Under the pieces are notes generated by a model. It was not told where the DNA came from. It was given only the letters and a program-made list of their open reading frames with translations, and ran no database searches. Shown piece by piece: positions 42,147 to 50,592 of a DNA stretch of 64,000 nucleotides. The position numbers and the translations under genes were made by a program. Location: the NCBI GenBank assembly GCA_963799815.1, contig CAWCYG010000004.1, forward strand, positions 248,001 to 312,000, in the 5' to 3' direction. Within the stretch, counting starts at the first letter, position 1; every line of letters starts with the position of its first letter. This DNA is from JBDTSW01 sp963799815 (GTDB taxonomy: Bacteria > Actinomycetota > Thermoleophilia > Solirubrobacterales > 70-9).

Positions 42147-42192
42147 TCACCTACGGCACTTGGGCGTGGTCGGCGCCGCGGGGCGCGGAATA

Positions 42193-42198
42193 TAGAAT
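42193..42198 (+). promoter_or_regulatory. -10 box for the caa3 oxidase operon
   Basis: TAGAAT within GAATATAGAATCC, 8 bases before the GTG of coxB; a nearly leaderless mRNA is expected. Confidence 0.5.
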
Positions 42199-42206
42199 CC
42201 GTCCCG

Positions 42207-43073
42207 GTGACCCGCTCCACCTATCTGAAGCTCGTCGGAGTCATGCTCGTGCTCGGGATCGTCTCGTCGGTGATCATGGTTCAAATCGACTGGAATGGCT
42301 TCGCCGCGTCCGAGGAAGCCGAGCCGATCGACTACCTGCTCGACGTGATGATCGTGCTCTCGTGCTTCGTGTTCGCGATCGTCATGGTGATGTTCGCCTA
42401 CGCGATCTGGAAGTACCGCGCGAAGCCCGGCGATGAGTCCGACGGCGAGCCGATCCACGGCAACACCAAGCTCGAGATCGCCTGGACCGTCATCCCGACC
42501 GTCATCGTCCTCTTCGGCGCCGCCTACTCCTGGATCATCCTCGACGACATCGAGGAGGTCGCGCCAGCCGCCGAGCGGATGCAGGTCGACGTCACGGCGC
42601 AGCAGTTCAAGTGGACCTTCGAGTACCCCGCGGAGGGCATCGTCTCCGACGAGCTCCACGTGCCGGTCGACAAGCAGCTCGACCTGCATCTCAGCGCGCT
42701 CGACGTCATTCACTCTTTCTGGGTGCCCGAGTGGCGGATCAAGCGCGACCTGGTGCCACAGGGGGCGGGTGGCGATGAGGTGGACGACACGGTTCAGGTC
42801 ACCCCGAACGTCGAGGGCTCCTACGCCCTCGTCTGCACCGAGTACTGCGGGACGGGACACTCGACCATGGAGGCGTTCGTGGAGGTCGAGTCTCAGGAGG
42901 AGTTCGATGCCTGGGTCGAAGAGGAACTCAAGCAGCAGGAGGCCACCGCGGGCGCCGAAGACGCTCCCGAGCCCGAGGCGGCTAAGGGCACCGCGGGAGG
43001 AGGCGGCGGCGTCAGCTCGGCTACTCCAGAAACGCAGGAATCCGACGCCGGCAACCTAGAGGGCGCCGACTAG
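42207..43073 (+). CDS. ctaC: Cytochrome c oxidase subunit II with intact CuA site
   Basis: Receives electrons from cytochrome c through the binuclear CuA centre. The 288-residue protein has an N-terminal hydrophobic segment, two more membrane helices (about 45-65 and 90-110) and an outer cupredoxin domain with DVIHSFWVPEWRIKRDLVP and the CuA motif CTEYCGTGHSTM (Cys210, Cys214, His218, Met221). The tail after residue 240 is acidic and Ala-rich; no haem c motif is fused, so this is an aa3-like subunit served by a separate cytochrome c. Operon with subunit I, a Usp-like protein and subunit III. Confidence 0.96.
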   Translation: MTRSTYLKLVGVMLVLGIVSSVIMVQIDWNGFAASEEAEPIDYLLDVMIVLSCFVFAIVMVMFAYAIWKYRAKPGDESDGEPIHGNTKLEIAWTVIPTVIVLFGAAYSWIILDDIEEVAPAAERMQVDVTAQQFKWTFEYPAEGIVSDELHVPVDKQLDLHLSALDVIHSFWVPEWRIKRDLVPQGAGGDEVDDTVQVTPNVEGSYALVCTEYCGTGHSTMEAFVEVESQEEFDAWVEEELKQQEATAGAEDAPEPEAAKGTAGGGGGVSSATPETQESDAGNLEGAD

Positions 43074-43076
43074 GAT
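43071..43076 (+). promoter_or_regulatory. Internal leaderless -10 box for ctaD
   Basis: TAGGAT overlaps the ctaC stop and stands 7 bases before the ctaD ATG, so subunit I may also be made from its own leaderless mRNA. Confidence 0.4.
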
Positions 43077-43083
43077 TTCTCCG

Positions 43084-45027
43084 ATGCCGAGCGCACTGCG
43101 ACAACCAGGAATGGTCCGGGCGGCCCTCGGATTTCTGATCGGCGGCGGCTTCGGCTTCGGCCTCGTGATCGCGCTGAGAGCAATCTCCGGGCTCGAGCTC
43201 TACCAGACCGAGCCCACGGGCTATCCGCACGTAGTCGTGCCCGCGATCACCGCCCCGCTGGGCTTCCTCGTTGGCCTCGGCTGCTTCGACTACTGGTTCC
43301 GCTGGGCGGCCGGCAAGCCAACGATCCCGGAGGACCACTCCCAGCACGGGGCGAAGTCGTGGCGCGACTACTTCAAGTTCAACACCGATCACAAGGTGAT
43401 CGGCATCCAATACATCGTCACCACGTTCTTCTTCTTCTTCGTGGGTGGCCTGATCGCGATGATGATCCGGGCGGAGCTCGCGCAGCCAGGCACGCAGATC
43501 GTCGACCCGAGCACCTACAACGGGCTCTTCTCGACGCACGCGGCGCTGATGATCTTCGTTTTCGTGATCCCGGTGTTCGCCGGCATCGCGAACTACGTCC
43601 TCCCGCTCATGATCGGCGCGCCCGACATGGCATTCCCGCGCCTGAATGCGCTCTCGTTCTGGATGCTGCCGATGGCGGGGCTGCTGTTCCTGACCTCCTA
43701 CCTCGTCCCCGGCGGCGCCTTCGACGCGGGCTGGACTGGCTACGCGCCGCTCTCCACCGGCGCCCCGCTGGGGCAGTCGTTCTTCAACTTAGGAGTGCAG
43801 TTCGCGGGGGCCTCGTCGATCGCGACGGCGCTCAACTTCCTGGTCACGATCATCACCATGCGCGCGCCGGGAATGAACTTCTGGCGCATGCCCCTGCTCG
43901 TTTGGGCCAACCTCTCGACTTCGCTCCTGGTCGTCGCAGCGACGCCGTTCATCGCTGGCGTCCAGTTCATGGTCCTCTTCGACCGCGCCCTGAGCACGAA
44001 CTTCTTCCAGGCAGCCACGGGGGGAGACGTGCTCAGCTACCAGCACATCTTCTGGTTCTACTCGCACCCGGCCGTCTACATCATGATGCTGCCCGGGTTC
44101 GGGATCGTCTCGGAGGTGATCTCCACCCACGCCCGCAAACCGATCTTCGGCTACCGGCTGATGGCGCTGGCACTGATCGGGATCGTGGTCCTCTCCTACA
44201 CGGTCTGGGCGCACCACATGTTCGTCTCCGGCATGTTCAGCTGGCTGCGCGTGCCGATGATGATCACGACGCTGCTGATCGCCGTCCCAACCGGCATCAA
44301 GATCTTCTCCTGGCTGGCGACGCTGTTCAACTCGGTCTTACACCTGTACTCGACCGCGATGTTGTTCAGCCTGGGCTTCATCGTCACCTTCGTCATCGGC
44401 GGCATCTCCGGCGTCATGCTGGGCATGGTGCCGATCGACATCCACGTCTCGGACACCTACTTCATCGTCGCCCACATCCACTTCGTGCTCTTCGGCGGCT
44501 CGGTGTTCACGATCTTCGCCGGGATCTACCACTGGTTCCCGAAGATGACCGGGCGCATGTACGACGAGAAGCTCGGGCGCATGCACTTCTATCTGACCCT
44601 GGTCGGGATGCTGGGGACCTTCATCCCCATGCACTGGATCGGCATGCAGGGAATGCCGCGCCGGGTGGCCGACTATGCCGCCGAGTTCGGGAGCTGGAAC
44701 CTGGTGATCTCGATCTTCGGCTTCATCCTCGGCGCCGCACAGCTGATCTTCCTCTACAACATGGTCGTCTCGTGGCGCTTCGGGCCGCGCGCCACGGGCA
44801 ATCCCTGGCGAGCGAAGACGATCGAGTGGCAGGTCTCCTCACCGCCGCCGATCTTCAACTTCGACGAGATCCCGCGCGTGGTCGGCGGCCCGTATGAGTT
44901 TGGTGTACCGGGAGCGCGCCACGCGATCATGTCGACCGACGACGAAGGCGCCCAGGTGAAGCCGCCGCAGCCCGCGCTCGCGGGAACGGGGGGTGGCGGC
45001 GCCCCGCCGCCACGGAGCGACACGTGA
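43084..45027 (+). CDS. ctaD: Cytochrome c oxidase subunit I (A2-type haem-copper oxidase)
   Basis: Catalytic subunit reducing O2 to water and pumping protons. All ligands are present: low-spin haem His152 (STHAALM) and His466, CuB His328, His377 and His378, haem a3 His464 (AHIHFVL). The crosslink Tyr332 sits in YSHPAVY; the Glu of the classical GHPEVY is absent and YS takes its place, which marks the A2 subfamily. The K-channel PTGIKIFSW is intact. At 647 residues it has two extra N-terminal helices (about 10-30 and 50-70) before the core and a Pro/Gly-rich tail. Overlaps the next gene by four bases. Confidence 0.97.
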   Translation: MPSALRQPGMVRAALGFLIGGGFGFGLVIALRAISGLELYQTEPTGYPHVVVPAITAPLGFLVGLGCFDYWFRWAAGKPTIPEDHSQHGAKSWRDYFKFNTDHKVIGIQYIVTTFFFFFVGGLIAMMIRAELAQPGTQIVDPSTYNGLFSTHAALMIFVFVIPVFAGIANYVLPLMIGAPDMAFPRLNALSFWMLPMAGLLFLTSYLVPGGAFDAGWTGYAPLSTGAPLGQSFFNLGVQFAGASSIATALNFLVTIITMRAPGMNFWRMPLLVWANLSTSLLVVAATPFIAGVQFMVLFDRALSTNFFQAATGGDVLSYQHIFWFYSHPAVYIMMLPGFGIVSEVISTHARKPIFGYRLMALALIGIVVLSYTVWAHHMFVSGMFSWLRVPMMITTLLIAVPTGIKIFSWLATLFNSVLHLYSTAMLFSLGFIVTFVIGGISGVMLGMVPIDIHVSDTYFIVAHIHFVLFGGSVFTIFAGIYHWFPKMTGRMYDEKLGRMHFYLTLVGMLGTFIPMHWIGMQGMPRRVADYAAEFGSWNLVISIFGFILGAAQLIFLYNMVVSWRFGPRATGNPWRAKTIEWQVSSPPPIFNFDEIPRVVGGPYEFGVPGARHAIMSTDDEGAQVKPPQPALAGTGGGGAPPPRSDT

Positions 45028-46094
45028 CCGACGGCCCAGAGAAGCCCGACGGGCCGGGCGCGGCCGAGAAGGCGCCCGCGACCGACGAGGCGGGCGCTTC
45101 GGCCCCGGTCAGCGCCGGCTCCAACGGCGACGGCCCCGTCGAATCCGACGGCACGATCCTCGCGTTCCTGAACGAGGTGGCCGGTGGACGGCGCCTGCTG
45201 CGCGAGCTCCGCAGGCGCGTTGAGGGGGGCGCCGACGCCGTCGCGCTCGTCGCTCCTCAGAACCAGCCGGTGGCCGGGCAGATCGTCAATCGCGATGAGT
45301 TGCGCGAGGCGGCCCAGAGCAGGGTTGAGGTGACCGAGGCGGTCCTCGCCGAGTTCGGCATCGACGCCGTCGGGGCGGTGATGGACCCCGACCCCGCGCT
45401 GGCGCTCGACGACGCGGTCCGGGCGTTCGAGCCCTCCGAGGTGCTGCTATCGGCCCTGGCGGAGACGCGCTTCGGGTTCATGCGCCGCGACCTGCTCGAG
45501 TGGGCGAAGGACCGCTTCGAGGTGCCCGTCACGCACATTCCCGTTCGGATCGAGGACGACGCGGTGCGCTGGGACGTCACCCACACGCTCGTGGTCGCCA
45601 CGCGAACCGTGGCCAGCGAGGAGCTGATCGAGCGGCTCAAGGCGAAGGCCGCTGATTCGCCCCATCGCTACACGGTGATCTGCCCGCGCTCGGGCGACAT
45701 CGACCGCGAGGAGATCTGCGACCGGCTGGCCCGCCTTCTGGCCGAGCTCTATCGCTCCGACATCGATGCCACGGGCCAGCCGATGAGCCCCGAGCCCTAT
45801 GCGGCGATCGAGAACGCGGTCGCGCACTATCGCATCGACAAGATCCTGATCTCCACGCTCAAGGGCGAGCAGTCGAAGTGGCTCGAGGCGGGCCTGATCG
45901 AGAAGGTCAAGGAGATCACCGATACCCCGATCGAGCATCTCGAGGCCAGCGACGAGGCGGCGGCGCCCGAGGTGCCGAAGGCCGCGTCGACCGTGGCCGT
46001 CGGCGCCGAGCAGGAGGCCAGCGAGGAGACCGAGGCGGCCGGGGCCGGCTCCTCGGGCGGCGGCATCGGCGCTGGAGAGGAGCGCAGCGGTTGA
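45024..46094 (+). CDS. Tandem universal-stress-like protein inside the oxidase operon
   Basis: Soluble protein of 356 residues, not a known oxidase subunit. After a disordered Ala/Glu/Pro-rich start (1-45) there are two alpha/beta units (about 60-170 and 185-310) that echo each other: FEPSEVLLSALAETRFGFMRRDLLEWAKDRF in the first corresponds to YRIDKILISTLKGEQSKWLEAGLIEKVKEI in the second (only the shared spacing and the VLLS/ILIS strands are meant here). This resembles Usp-like stress proteins of actinobacteria that bind nucleotides. The tail is acidic. It overlaps ctaD by four bases and ctaE by one (TGATG), so it is made together with the oxidase; a regulatory or assembly role is inference. 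Confidence 0.7.
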   Translation: MTDGPEKPDGPGAAEKAPATDEAGASAPVSAGSNGDGPVESDGTILAFLNEVAGGRRLLRELRRRVEGGADAVALVAPQNQPVAGQIVNRDELREAAQSRVEVTEAVLAEFGIDAVGAVMDPDPALALDDAVRAFEPSEVLLSALAETRFGFMRRDLLEWAKDRFEVPVTHIPVRIEDDAVRWDVTHTLVVATRTVASEELIERLKAKAADSPHRYTVICPRSGDIDREEICDRLARLLAELYRSDIDATGQPMSPEPYAAIENAVAHYRIDKILISTLKGEQSKWLEAGLIEKVKEITDTPIEHLEASDEAAAPEVPKAASTVAVGAEQEASEETEAAGAGSSGGGIGAGEERSG

Positions 46095-46714
46095 TGGAGT
46101 CAGCGACGCTACCGGCCGACCACGCCCACGAGCACCACGGGCCTCCCGAGGCCAATCAGAGCTCGCGGATCGACCGCCAGACGCTCGGCATCCTCCTCTT
46201 CATCGTCTCCGAGGTGATGCTGTTCGGAGCGTTCTTCACCTCCTACTTCTTTCTCCGCGTGGTTGCCAGCGACGGCCCGTGGCCGCCGGAGGGCTTCGAG
46301 TTGCCGAAGCTGGTCGCCGGCGTCAACACCGCGATTCTCGTCTCGTCTTCATTTACGATGCACTGGGCCCTCGAGGGCATCCGCCGCAACAACCGCAGGG
46401 CGATGCAGATGGGCCTCGCGTGCACGTTCCTCCTCGGCGCCACCTTCCTCTTCATCCAGCTGAACGAGTACATCCACATCGGCTTCTCGGCCCGCGACAC
46501 CGCCTTCGGCACGATCTTCTACGGCCTCACCGGCCTCCACGGCGCGCACGTATTCGTGGGGCTGGTCCTGCTCGCCTTCGCAAACATCCGCGCCTGGCGT
46601 GGCCACTTCGACGCGGAGGCAAAGAACCATCTCGGCGTGGAGGTCCCAGGGATCTATTGGCACTTCGTGGACGTGATGTGGATCATCGTGTTCACGACCG
46701 TCTACATCCTCTAG
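46094..46714 (+). CDS. ctaE: Cytochrome c oxidase subunit III
   Basis: Membrane subunit of 206 residues stabilising the oxidase. It has the five-helix form of bacterial subunit III: LGILLFIVSEVMLFGAFFTSYFFLR, the NTAILVSSSFTMHWAL helix, LNEYIHIGFSARDTAFGT and FYGLTGLHGAHVFVGLVLL, then YWHFVDVMWIIVFTTVYIL at the end, all diagnostic. A His-rich start (DHAHEHHGPP) precedes the first helix. ATG 46094 overlaps the previous stop. The upstream extension of the frame is discarded because it lies in the Usp-like gene. Confidence 0.96.
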   Translation: MESATLPADHAHEHHGPPEANQSSRIDRQTLGILLFIVSEVMLFGAFFTSYFFLRVVASDGPWPPEGFELPKLVAGVNTAILVSSSFTMHWALEGIRRNNRRAMQMGLACTFLLGATFLFIQLNEYIHIGFSARDTAFGTIFYGLTGLHGAHVFVGLVLLAFANIRAWRGHFDAEAKNHLGVEVPGIYWHFVDVMWIIVFTTVYIL

Positions 46715-46945
46715 ATGGACGACGGGCCGGAGCGCCCGGCCATCGTCGAGCCGTTCACCTCCGAGGCGGCGGCGTTCCGCCTCTTGGTGATCGTGATCGT
46801 GGGCGCCGCGCTCGTGATTGCGGCGGCGCTCGTAATCGACCCTGCCGTGGGTGCGGTGGTCCTGGCCGCGGAGATCCTGGCCGCCGGGTGGGCGTTGGTG
46901 CGCGCCAGGACGAGGCGGCGTGCTGGGTCCAACAGGGACGTTTAG
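46715..46945 (+). CDS. Small two-helix membrane protein behind ctaE
   Basis: Seventy-six residues with two hydrophobic segments (RLLVIVIVGAALVIAAALVI and AVGAVVLAAEILAAGWALV) and an Arg-rich end. It starts on the base after the ctaE stop, so it is very likely translated with the oxidase and may be a small subunit IV-like component. No family recognised. Its 3' end overlaps the convergent cytochrome c gene by four bases. Confidence 0.7.
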   Translation: MDDGPERPAIVEPFTSEAAAFRLLVIVIVGAALVIAAALVIDPAVGAVVLAAEILAAGWALVRARTRRRAGSNRDV

Positions 46946-47661
46946 GTGCAGTCCGCTTTGTTCTTCTCGAAGCTGTCCCCTGAGCAGTTCACGAGAAATT
47001 CGACGAGCAAGTCCAGATCCTCCGGCGCGATGGTTTGCTCGTAGGTCTTGGGCATCACGTCGGAGAAACCCTCGACGAGTTGCGCGCTCGGGTCCACGAC
47101 GCTCTCCTCGATCTCCGCGGCCGACTGGCCGGGGAGATTCTCGTCGAGGTCGGGGCCAACGTTGCCCGTCGACCCGGCGGCGCCGAGCGTGTGGCACGCA
47201 GCGCAGCCGTTATCGGAGAAAACCTGGCCGCCCGGGCCACCGAGGGCGGTTGGCGGCTCGACACCGGGCACGCCGGCGTACTTGGCGACGTAGGCGGCGA
47301 CGTTCTCTGCGTCGGTGCCCGTGACCAGGTTCGCCGGCATGTAGAGGTTGGTCTGACTCTCCTCCGCCGGTCGCGGGTTCTCGATCTGCGACTGGACCAC
47401 TCCCTCGATCGTGGCGGCGTCCTTCCCGCGCGAGCGCGCCGTGGCGAAGGCCGCGTCCAAGTTCGGTCCCTGCTCCGCCGTGCTGCCCGCCTGCGCCATG
47501 GTGTGACAGGTGCCGCATCGCGACAGGAAGAGCTCCCGCCCTCGATCCAGATCGGGGTCCTTCTGGAGGTCGCAGCCGCCCATCGCGACTAAAGCGGCGA
47601 GGGCGATGCCCACCGCGGCCACCCTCGAGAAGTCCCGCCTACGGAGCTCGGATCTAGGCAC
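46942..47661 (-). CDS. Dihaem cytochrome c lipoprotein
   Basis: Electron carrier of 239 residues, exported and probably lipid-anchored (lipobox-like LVAMGGC near residue 29). Two cytochrome c domains follow: CGTCH (about 49-53) and CAACH (about 155-159), each with a later methionine candidate (LYMPANL and DVMPKTY). Facing the caa3 operon, it is the natural electron donor to CuA. GTG start with TAGGAT six bases upstream. Confidence 0.93.
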   Translation of the reverse strand: MPRSELRRRDFSRVAAVGIALAALVAMGGCDLQKDPDLDRGRELFLSRCGTCHTMAQAGSTAEQGPNLDAAFATARSRGKDAATIEGVVQSQIENPRPAEESQTNLYMPANLVTGTDAENVAAYVAKYAGVPGVEPPTALGGPGGQVFSDNGCAACHTLGAAGSTGNVGPDLDENLPGQSAAEIEESVVDPSAQLVEGFSDVMPKTYEQTIAPEDLDLLVEFLVNCSGDSFEKNKADCT

Positions 47662-47667
47662 GCGGCC

Positions 47668-47673
47668 ATCCTA
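47668..47673 (-). promoter_or_regulatory. Leaderless -10 box for the cytochrome c gene
   Basis: TAGGAT on the minus strand, exactly 6 bases before the GTG. The remaining gap to 47796 holds a TAGGGT element near 47717 that could serve the CBS gene, which has its own GAGGAG site. Confidence 0.5.
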
Positions 47674-47796
47674 TCTTTCCGTGCACCTGGCCCCGCTGTC
47701 GGGATCGTTCCTTTTGGGTAGGGTTGAGCCGATCTGCACTAACCGCCGTGGGCTGCGCCTGCGGCGGCCGATCGGAAGTCGAGGAGAGCGAGCGAA

Positions 47797-48216
47797 GTGG
47801 AAGTTCGCGAGGGCATGTCCAGCGTGATCCTCACCGTGGGCCCGGGCCACACCCTGCGGGAGGCGGCTCGCCGGATGAGCGAGAAGAGCGTGGGCGCAGC
47901 CGTTGTGATCGACGAGGAGCAGCCGGCCCCGGGGATCGTCTCCGAGCGCGACATCTTGCTCTCGCTGGGCCGCGGCGAGGACCCCGACACCGAGCGCGTC
48001 GCCGCCCACATGAGTGGCTCGGTCATCTCAGCTTCCCCAGACTGGAGCCTCGAGCGAGCGGCGATGGAGATGTCCCGTCGGCACATCCGCCACCTCGTCG
48101 TGTTTGAGCGAGGAGAGCTCATCGGCATCCTCTCCATGCGCGACATCGTTCGCGTCTGGACCTCCGAGGGTGCCACCTCGGGGATGACGCCCCCCGGCTC
48201 CGAGGACGACGCCTGA
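47797..48216 (+). CDS. CBS-pair domain protein
   Basis: Stand-alone tandem CBS protein of 139 residues: first repeat about 8-60 (LREAARRMSEKSVGAAVVID, with GIVSERDIL), second about 72-128 (MEMSRRHIRHLVVF, with GILSMRDIVRVW). Such proteins bind adenosine nucleotides and regulate partner proteins. No effector domain is fused. Lies between two respiratory clusters; a link to energy sensing is possible but not shown. Confidence 0.9.
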   Translation: MEVREGMSSVILTVGPGHTLREAARRMSEKSVGAAVVIDEEQPAPGIVSERDILLSLGRGEDPDTERVAAHMSGSVISASPDWSLERAAMEMSRRHIRHLVVFERGELIGILSMRDIVRVWTSEGATSGMTPPGSEDDA

Positions 48217-48226
48217 CGAACCTGAG

Positions 48227-48511
48227 CTAGGGCTGGCGCCGGCGGGACGCGGCGCGCATCGGCGTCGCGGGCAGAGTCGCGGTGGTCAGCTTCTGACGAC
48301 GCGGCAGACGTCGCAGGTCGTCGCTCACCGAGGCGATCCAGCTGCGCAGCGCCAGCAGGCCCAAGGCCGCGCCGGCGGCCATCCACACCCAGCCGGCGAA
48401 GATCCCGACGAGCACACACGCGAGGCCAACCGCCACGAACACCGGCAACCACGAGAACTCGGGCGGGTACACGAGTTCGGTCGGATCGGGGGCCCTGCCG
48501 TTCTGAGCCAT
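48227..48511 (-). CDS. Two-helix membrane protein, oxidase small-subunit candidate
   Basis: Ninety-four residues. The start LVYPPEFSWLPVFVAVG leads into two close hydrophobic segments (VFVAVGLACVLVGIFAGWVW and AAGAALGLLALRSW), then a basic cytosolic tail (LRRLPRRQKLTT). The layout resembles subunit IV-like proteins of bacterial oxidases, though I recognise no family. ATG 48511 shares a base with the stop of the 36-residue gene (TGATG). It is the last gene of the operon that contains ctaB, ctaA and the ligand-less oxidase pair. Confidence 0.68.
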   Translation of the reverse strand: MAQNGRAPDPTELVYPPEFSWLPVFVAVGLACVLVGIFAGWVWMAAGAALGLLALRSWIASVSDDLRRLPRRQKLTTATLPATPMRAASRRRQP

Positions 48512-48621
48512 CAGCCGATGTAGAGGATCGCCCCAAAGAACACGAGCCCCAACGTGCCCACGGCGAGCGCCGCGGTTGCGAGCCCGGTCCGAAGGTTGCT
48601 GGTCGCTGCCCGTCGATCCAT
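48511..48621 (-). CDS. 36-residue single-helix membrane microprotein
   Basis: Reads MDRRAATSNLRTGLATAALA, then VGTLGLVFFGAILYIG and stop: a basic start followed by one membrane helix to the very end. Position is the argument for reality: it starts 16 bases after ctaB and its TGA is fused with the next ATG. One-helix proteins of 30-45 residues are known as oxidase subunits (for example subunit IIa of ba3 oxidase), so this is a good candidate for a component or assembly aid of one of the two oxidase-like complexes here. Confidence 0.65.
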   Translation of the reverse strand: MDRRAATSNLRTGLATAALAVGTLGLVFFGAILYIG

Positions 48622-48636
48622 GCTCGGCAGGTTCTA

Positions 48637-49566
48637 TCAGAGCGCTCTGTCGAGGGCCATCGCGCAGAACAGCAGGGCCAGATAGGCGAGCGATGAGAGG
48701 TAGAGGCGCAGTGCCGCCCTGCGAGACGGCCGCAGCCAAAGCCGCGCCGCCAGCGCGATGAACGCCGTGCCGAGCACGAGTGCGCTGAGAAGATAGGCAA
48801 CCCCGAAAAGGGCGGTTAGGAACGGCAGCACCGTGAACGCCACGAGGACCACGCTGTAGGCGAGGATCTGGCGCCGCGTGACCTCGTCGCCCCTGACGAC
48901 GGGGAGCATCGGCACGCCAGTCCGCGCGTAGTCGTCCTTGATCAAGAGCGCCAGAGCCCAGAAGTGAGGTGGGGTCCAGAGGAAGACGATCGCGAAGGGA
49001 TAGAGGGCATCCAGGGCGAGCGACCCCGTTGCCGCCGCCCAGCCCACCAGTGGCGGCATCGCCCCAGCGGCGCCTCCGATCACGATGTTCTGCGGGGTGA
49101 GCGGCTTCAACCACAGCGTGTAGACGAACACGTAGCCGAGCAGGCCGCCGAGGGCCAGCGCCGCCGACAGCGCGTTCACGGTGATCGCGAGCTGCACCGT
49201 GGCAAGCGCGCCCAGGACGATCCCGAAGACGAGCCCATGCCAGGGCTCGATCCGGCCGGAGACCAATGGACGGGCACGGGTGCGCGCCATGCGGGCATCC
49301 CGCTCGCGATCCAGGTAGTGGTTGATCGCGCCCGCGCCGCCCGCCGCCAAATACCCGCCCAGCATCGTCCACAGCACCGTGGCGAGCCCGGGGCCGGAAG
49401 GCTCAGCGACGAACATGGTCGCCACCGTTGTCACCAAGAGCAGCGAGATGATCCGCGGCTTGGTCAGCGAGATGTAATCGCGAAGAGTCGCGAGCGCTGT
49501 GTCCGTGCGCTCGGAATGCGGCGGCTGCAGCTCGACCGGATGGGGCGTTGTGGTGGCGCTCTCCAT
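48637..49566 (-). CDS. ctaB: Protohaem IX farnesyltransferase (haem O synthase)
   Basis: UbiA-family membrane prenyltransferase turning haem B into haem O. The 309-residue protein has the diagnostic YISLTKPRIISLLLVT start, the prenyl-diphosphate site NHYLDRERDARMART and the second Asp-rich loop KDDYARTGVPMLP, with about nine helices. Comes 13 bases behind ctaA. Product goes to CtaA for haem A, needed by the caa3 oxidase. Confidence 0.97.
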   Translation of the reverse strand: MESATTTPHPVELQPPHSERTDTALATLRDYISLTKPRIISLLLVTTVATMFVAEPSGPGLATVLWTMLGGYLAAGGAGAINHYLDRERDARMARTRARPLVSGRIEPWHGLVFGIVLGALATVQLAITVNALSAALALGGLLGYVFVYTLWLKPLTPQNIVIGGAAGAMPPLVGWAAATGSLALDALYPFAIVFLWTPPHFWALALLIKDDYARTGVPMLPVVRGDEVTRRQILAYSVVLVAFTVLPFLTALFGVAYLLSALVLGTAFIALAARLWLRPSRRAALRLYLSSLAYLALLFCAMALDRAL

Positions 49567-49579
49567 GCCAGACCCCGCC

Positions 49580-50587
49580 CTAGGCCGCCGCCGGGCTGGT
49601 CGCGTCGGCTCTCGTCACGGTTCGGCCCACGGACTCCGAGACCGGCAGCATCGAGGTGGCCGCCACCACCACGGTGCTCCACAGGAAGGTTCCGAGCATG
49701 AGGTGGGCGGCGATCAACCCGGCGTGCTCTCCCAGCCAGACGTTGGCTGCTCCCAGTGCGATCTGACCCACGAGGAGCACCGAGGCAAGCCAGAACGCGG
49801 GGTGGCGAACGCCCTGGCGCAGCGCCACCGCCGTCATCGCCAGCACGGCGACGGCGGCCAGGTACATGAACGCGCGGTGCGTGAGCTGGATGTCGACCAG
49901 CCGGCCCTCGCCGAACGGCATGAATCGGTCAAGGCACCCCGGGAACTGCTCGCCGCAGGCTGTATGCGCGCCCAGCACCGGCTCGGTCGGCTTGCCCTCG
50001 CCCTCCGTGCCCGCCACGAGACCCCCGGCCACGATCGTCGCGAGCACGAGCACCGACGCGGTCACGGCCAGCGTCCGCAAGGCCCGGGAGCCGTCAACGG
50101 GAGCCGCCGCGGGGCTCGCGACGCGCCGGAGCGCGATCAAGAGCCCGAGGAGCAGCATCGCCAAGCCGAGATGGGCGGCAACCAGATACTCGTGCAGGCC
50201 CTCCTCGACGGTGAGCCCGCCCAAGCCCGCCTGCGCGAGCACCAGGATGCCCGCTGCGACCGAGCCGCGCACGATCCGCCGGTGGGAGGGCAGCTGCCGC
50301 CAGGCGACCCAGACCATCCCCAGGATGAGGACGGCTACGACCGTGGCCGCGATCCGGTGGGAGAACTCGATGATCGACTCCGACGAGGAGGCGGGCACGA
50401 CCCCGCCCTCGCACAACGGCCAGCCCTGCGTCCCGCTTCCGGCGGGCCCGCAGCCGAGGCCTGAGTCCGAAACGCGAACGATCCCGCCGATGAGGATCAA
50501 GACGAAAGTGGCGACGATCGTCGCGCCTGTCAGCCGGCGAAAGCGGGACAGGCTGTCCGCATCGCCACGAGGGGCGGCTGGGCTCAT
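49580..50587 (-). CDS. ctaA: Haem A synthase
   Basis: Membrane oxygenase oxidising haem O to haem A. The 335-residue protein has eight helices in two similar halves and the four haem-ligand histidines: EFSHRIAA and AAHLGLAM in the first half, LTHRAFMY and AAHLMLGT in the second. Cysteine pairs in the outer loops (LGCGPAGSGTQGWPLC and TACGEQFPGC) match the Bacillus-type enzyme. ATG 50587 begins just before RRLTGATIVATF; upstream Arg-rich residues of the frame lie in the preceding gene. It follows the ligand-less coxA-like gene by 5 bases. Confidence 0.96.
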   Translation of the reverse strand: MSPAAPRGDADSLSRFRRLTGATIVATFVLILIGGIVRVSDSGLGCGPAGSGTQGWPLCEGGVVPASSSESIIEFSHRIAATVVAVLILGMVWVAWRQLPSHRRIVRGSVAAGILVLAQAGLGGLTVEEGLHEYLVAAHLGLAMLLLGLLIALRRVASPAAAPVDGSRALRTLAVTASVLVLATIVAGGLVAGTEGEGKPTEPVLGAHTACGEQFPGCLDRFMPFGEGRLVDIQLTHRAFMYLAAVAVLAMTAVALRQGVRHPAFWLASVLLVGQIALGAANVWLGEHAGLIAAHLMLGTFLWSTVVVAATSMLPVSESVGRTVTRADATSPAAA

Positions 50588-50592
50588 GCGAC

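Noticed and set aside
43084..45027. The plus-strand subunit I as a possible second ligand-less copy
   Set aside because: All six histidine ligands, the crosslink Tyr and the K-channel Lys are present, so it is a normal oxidase.
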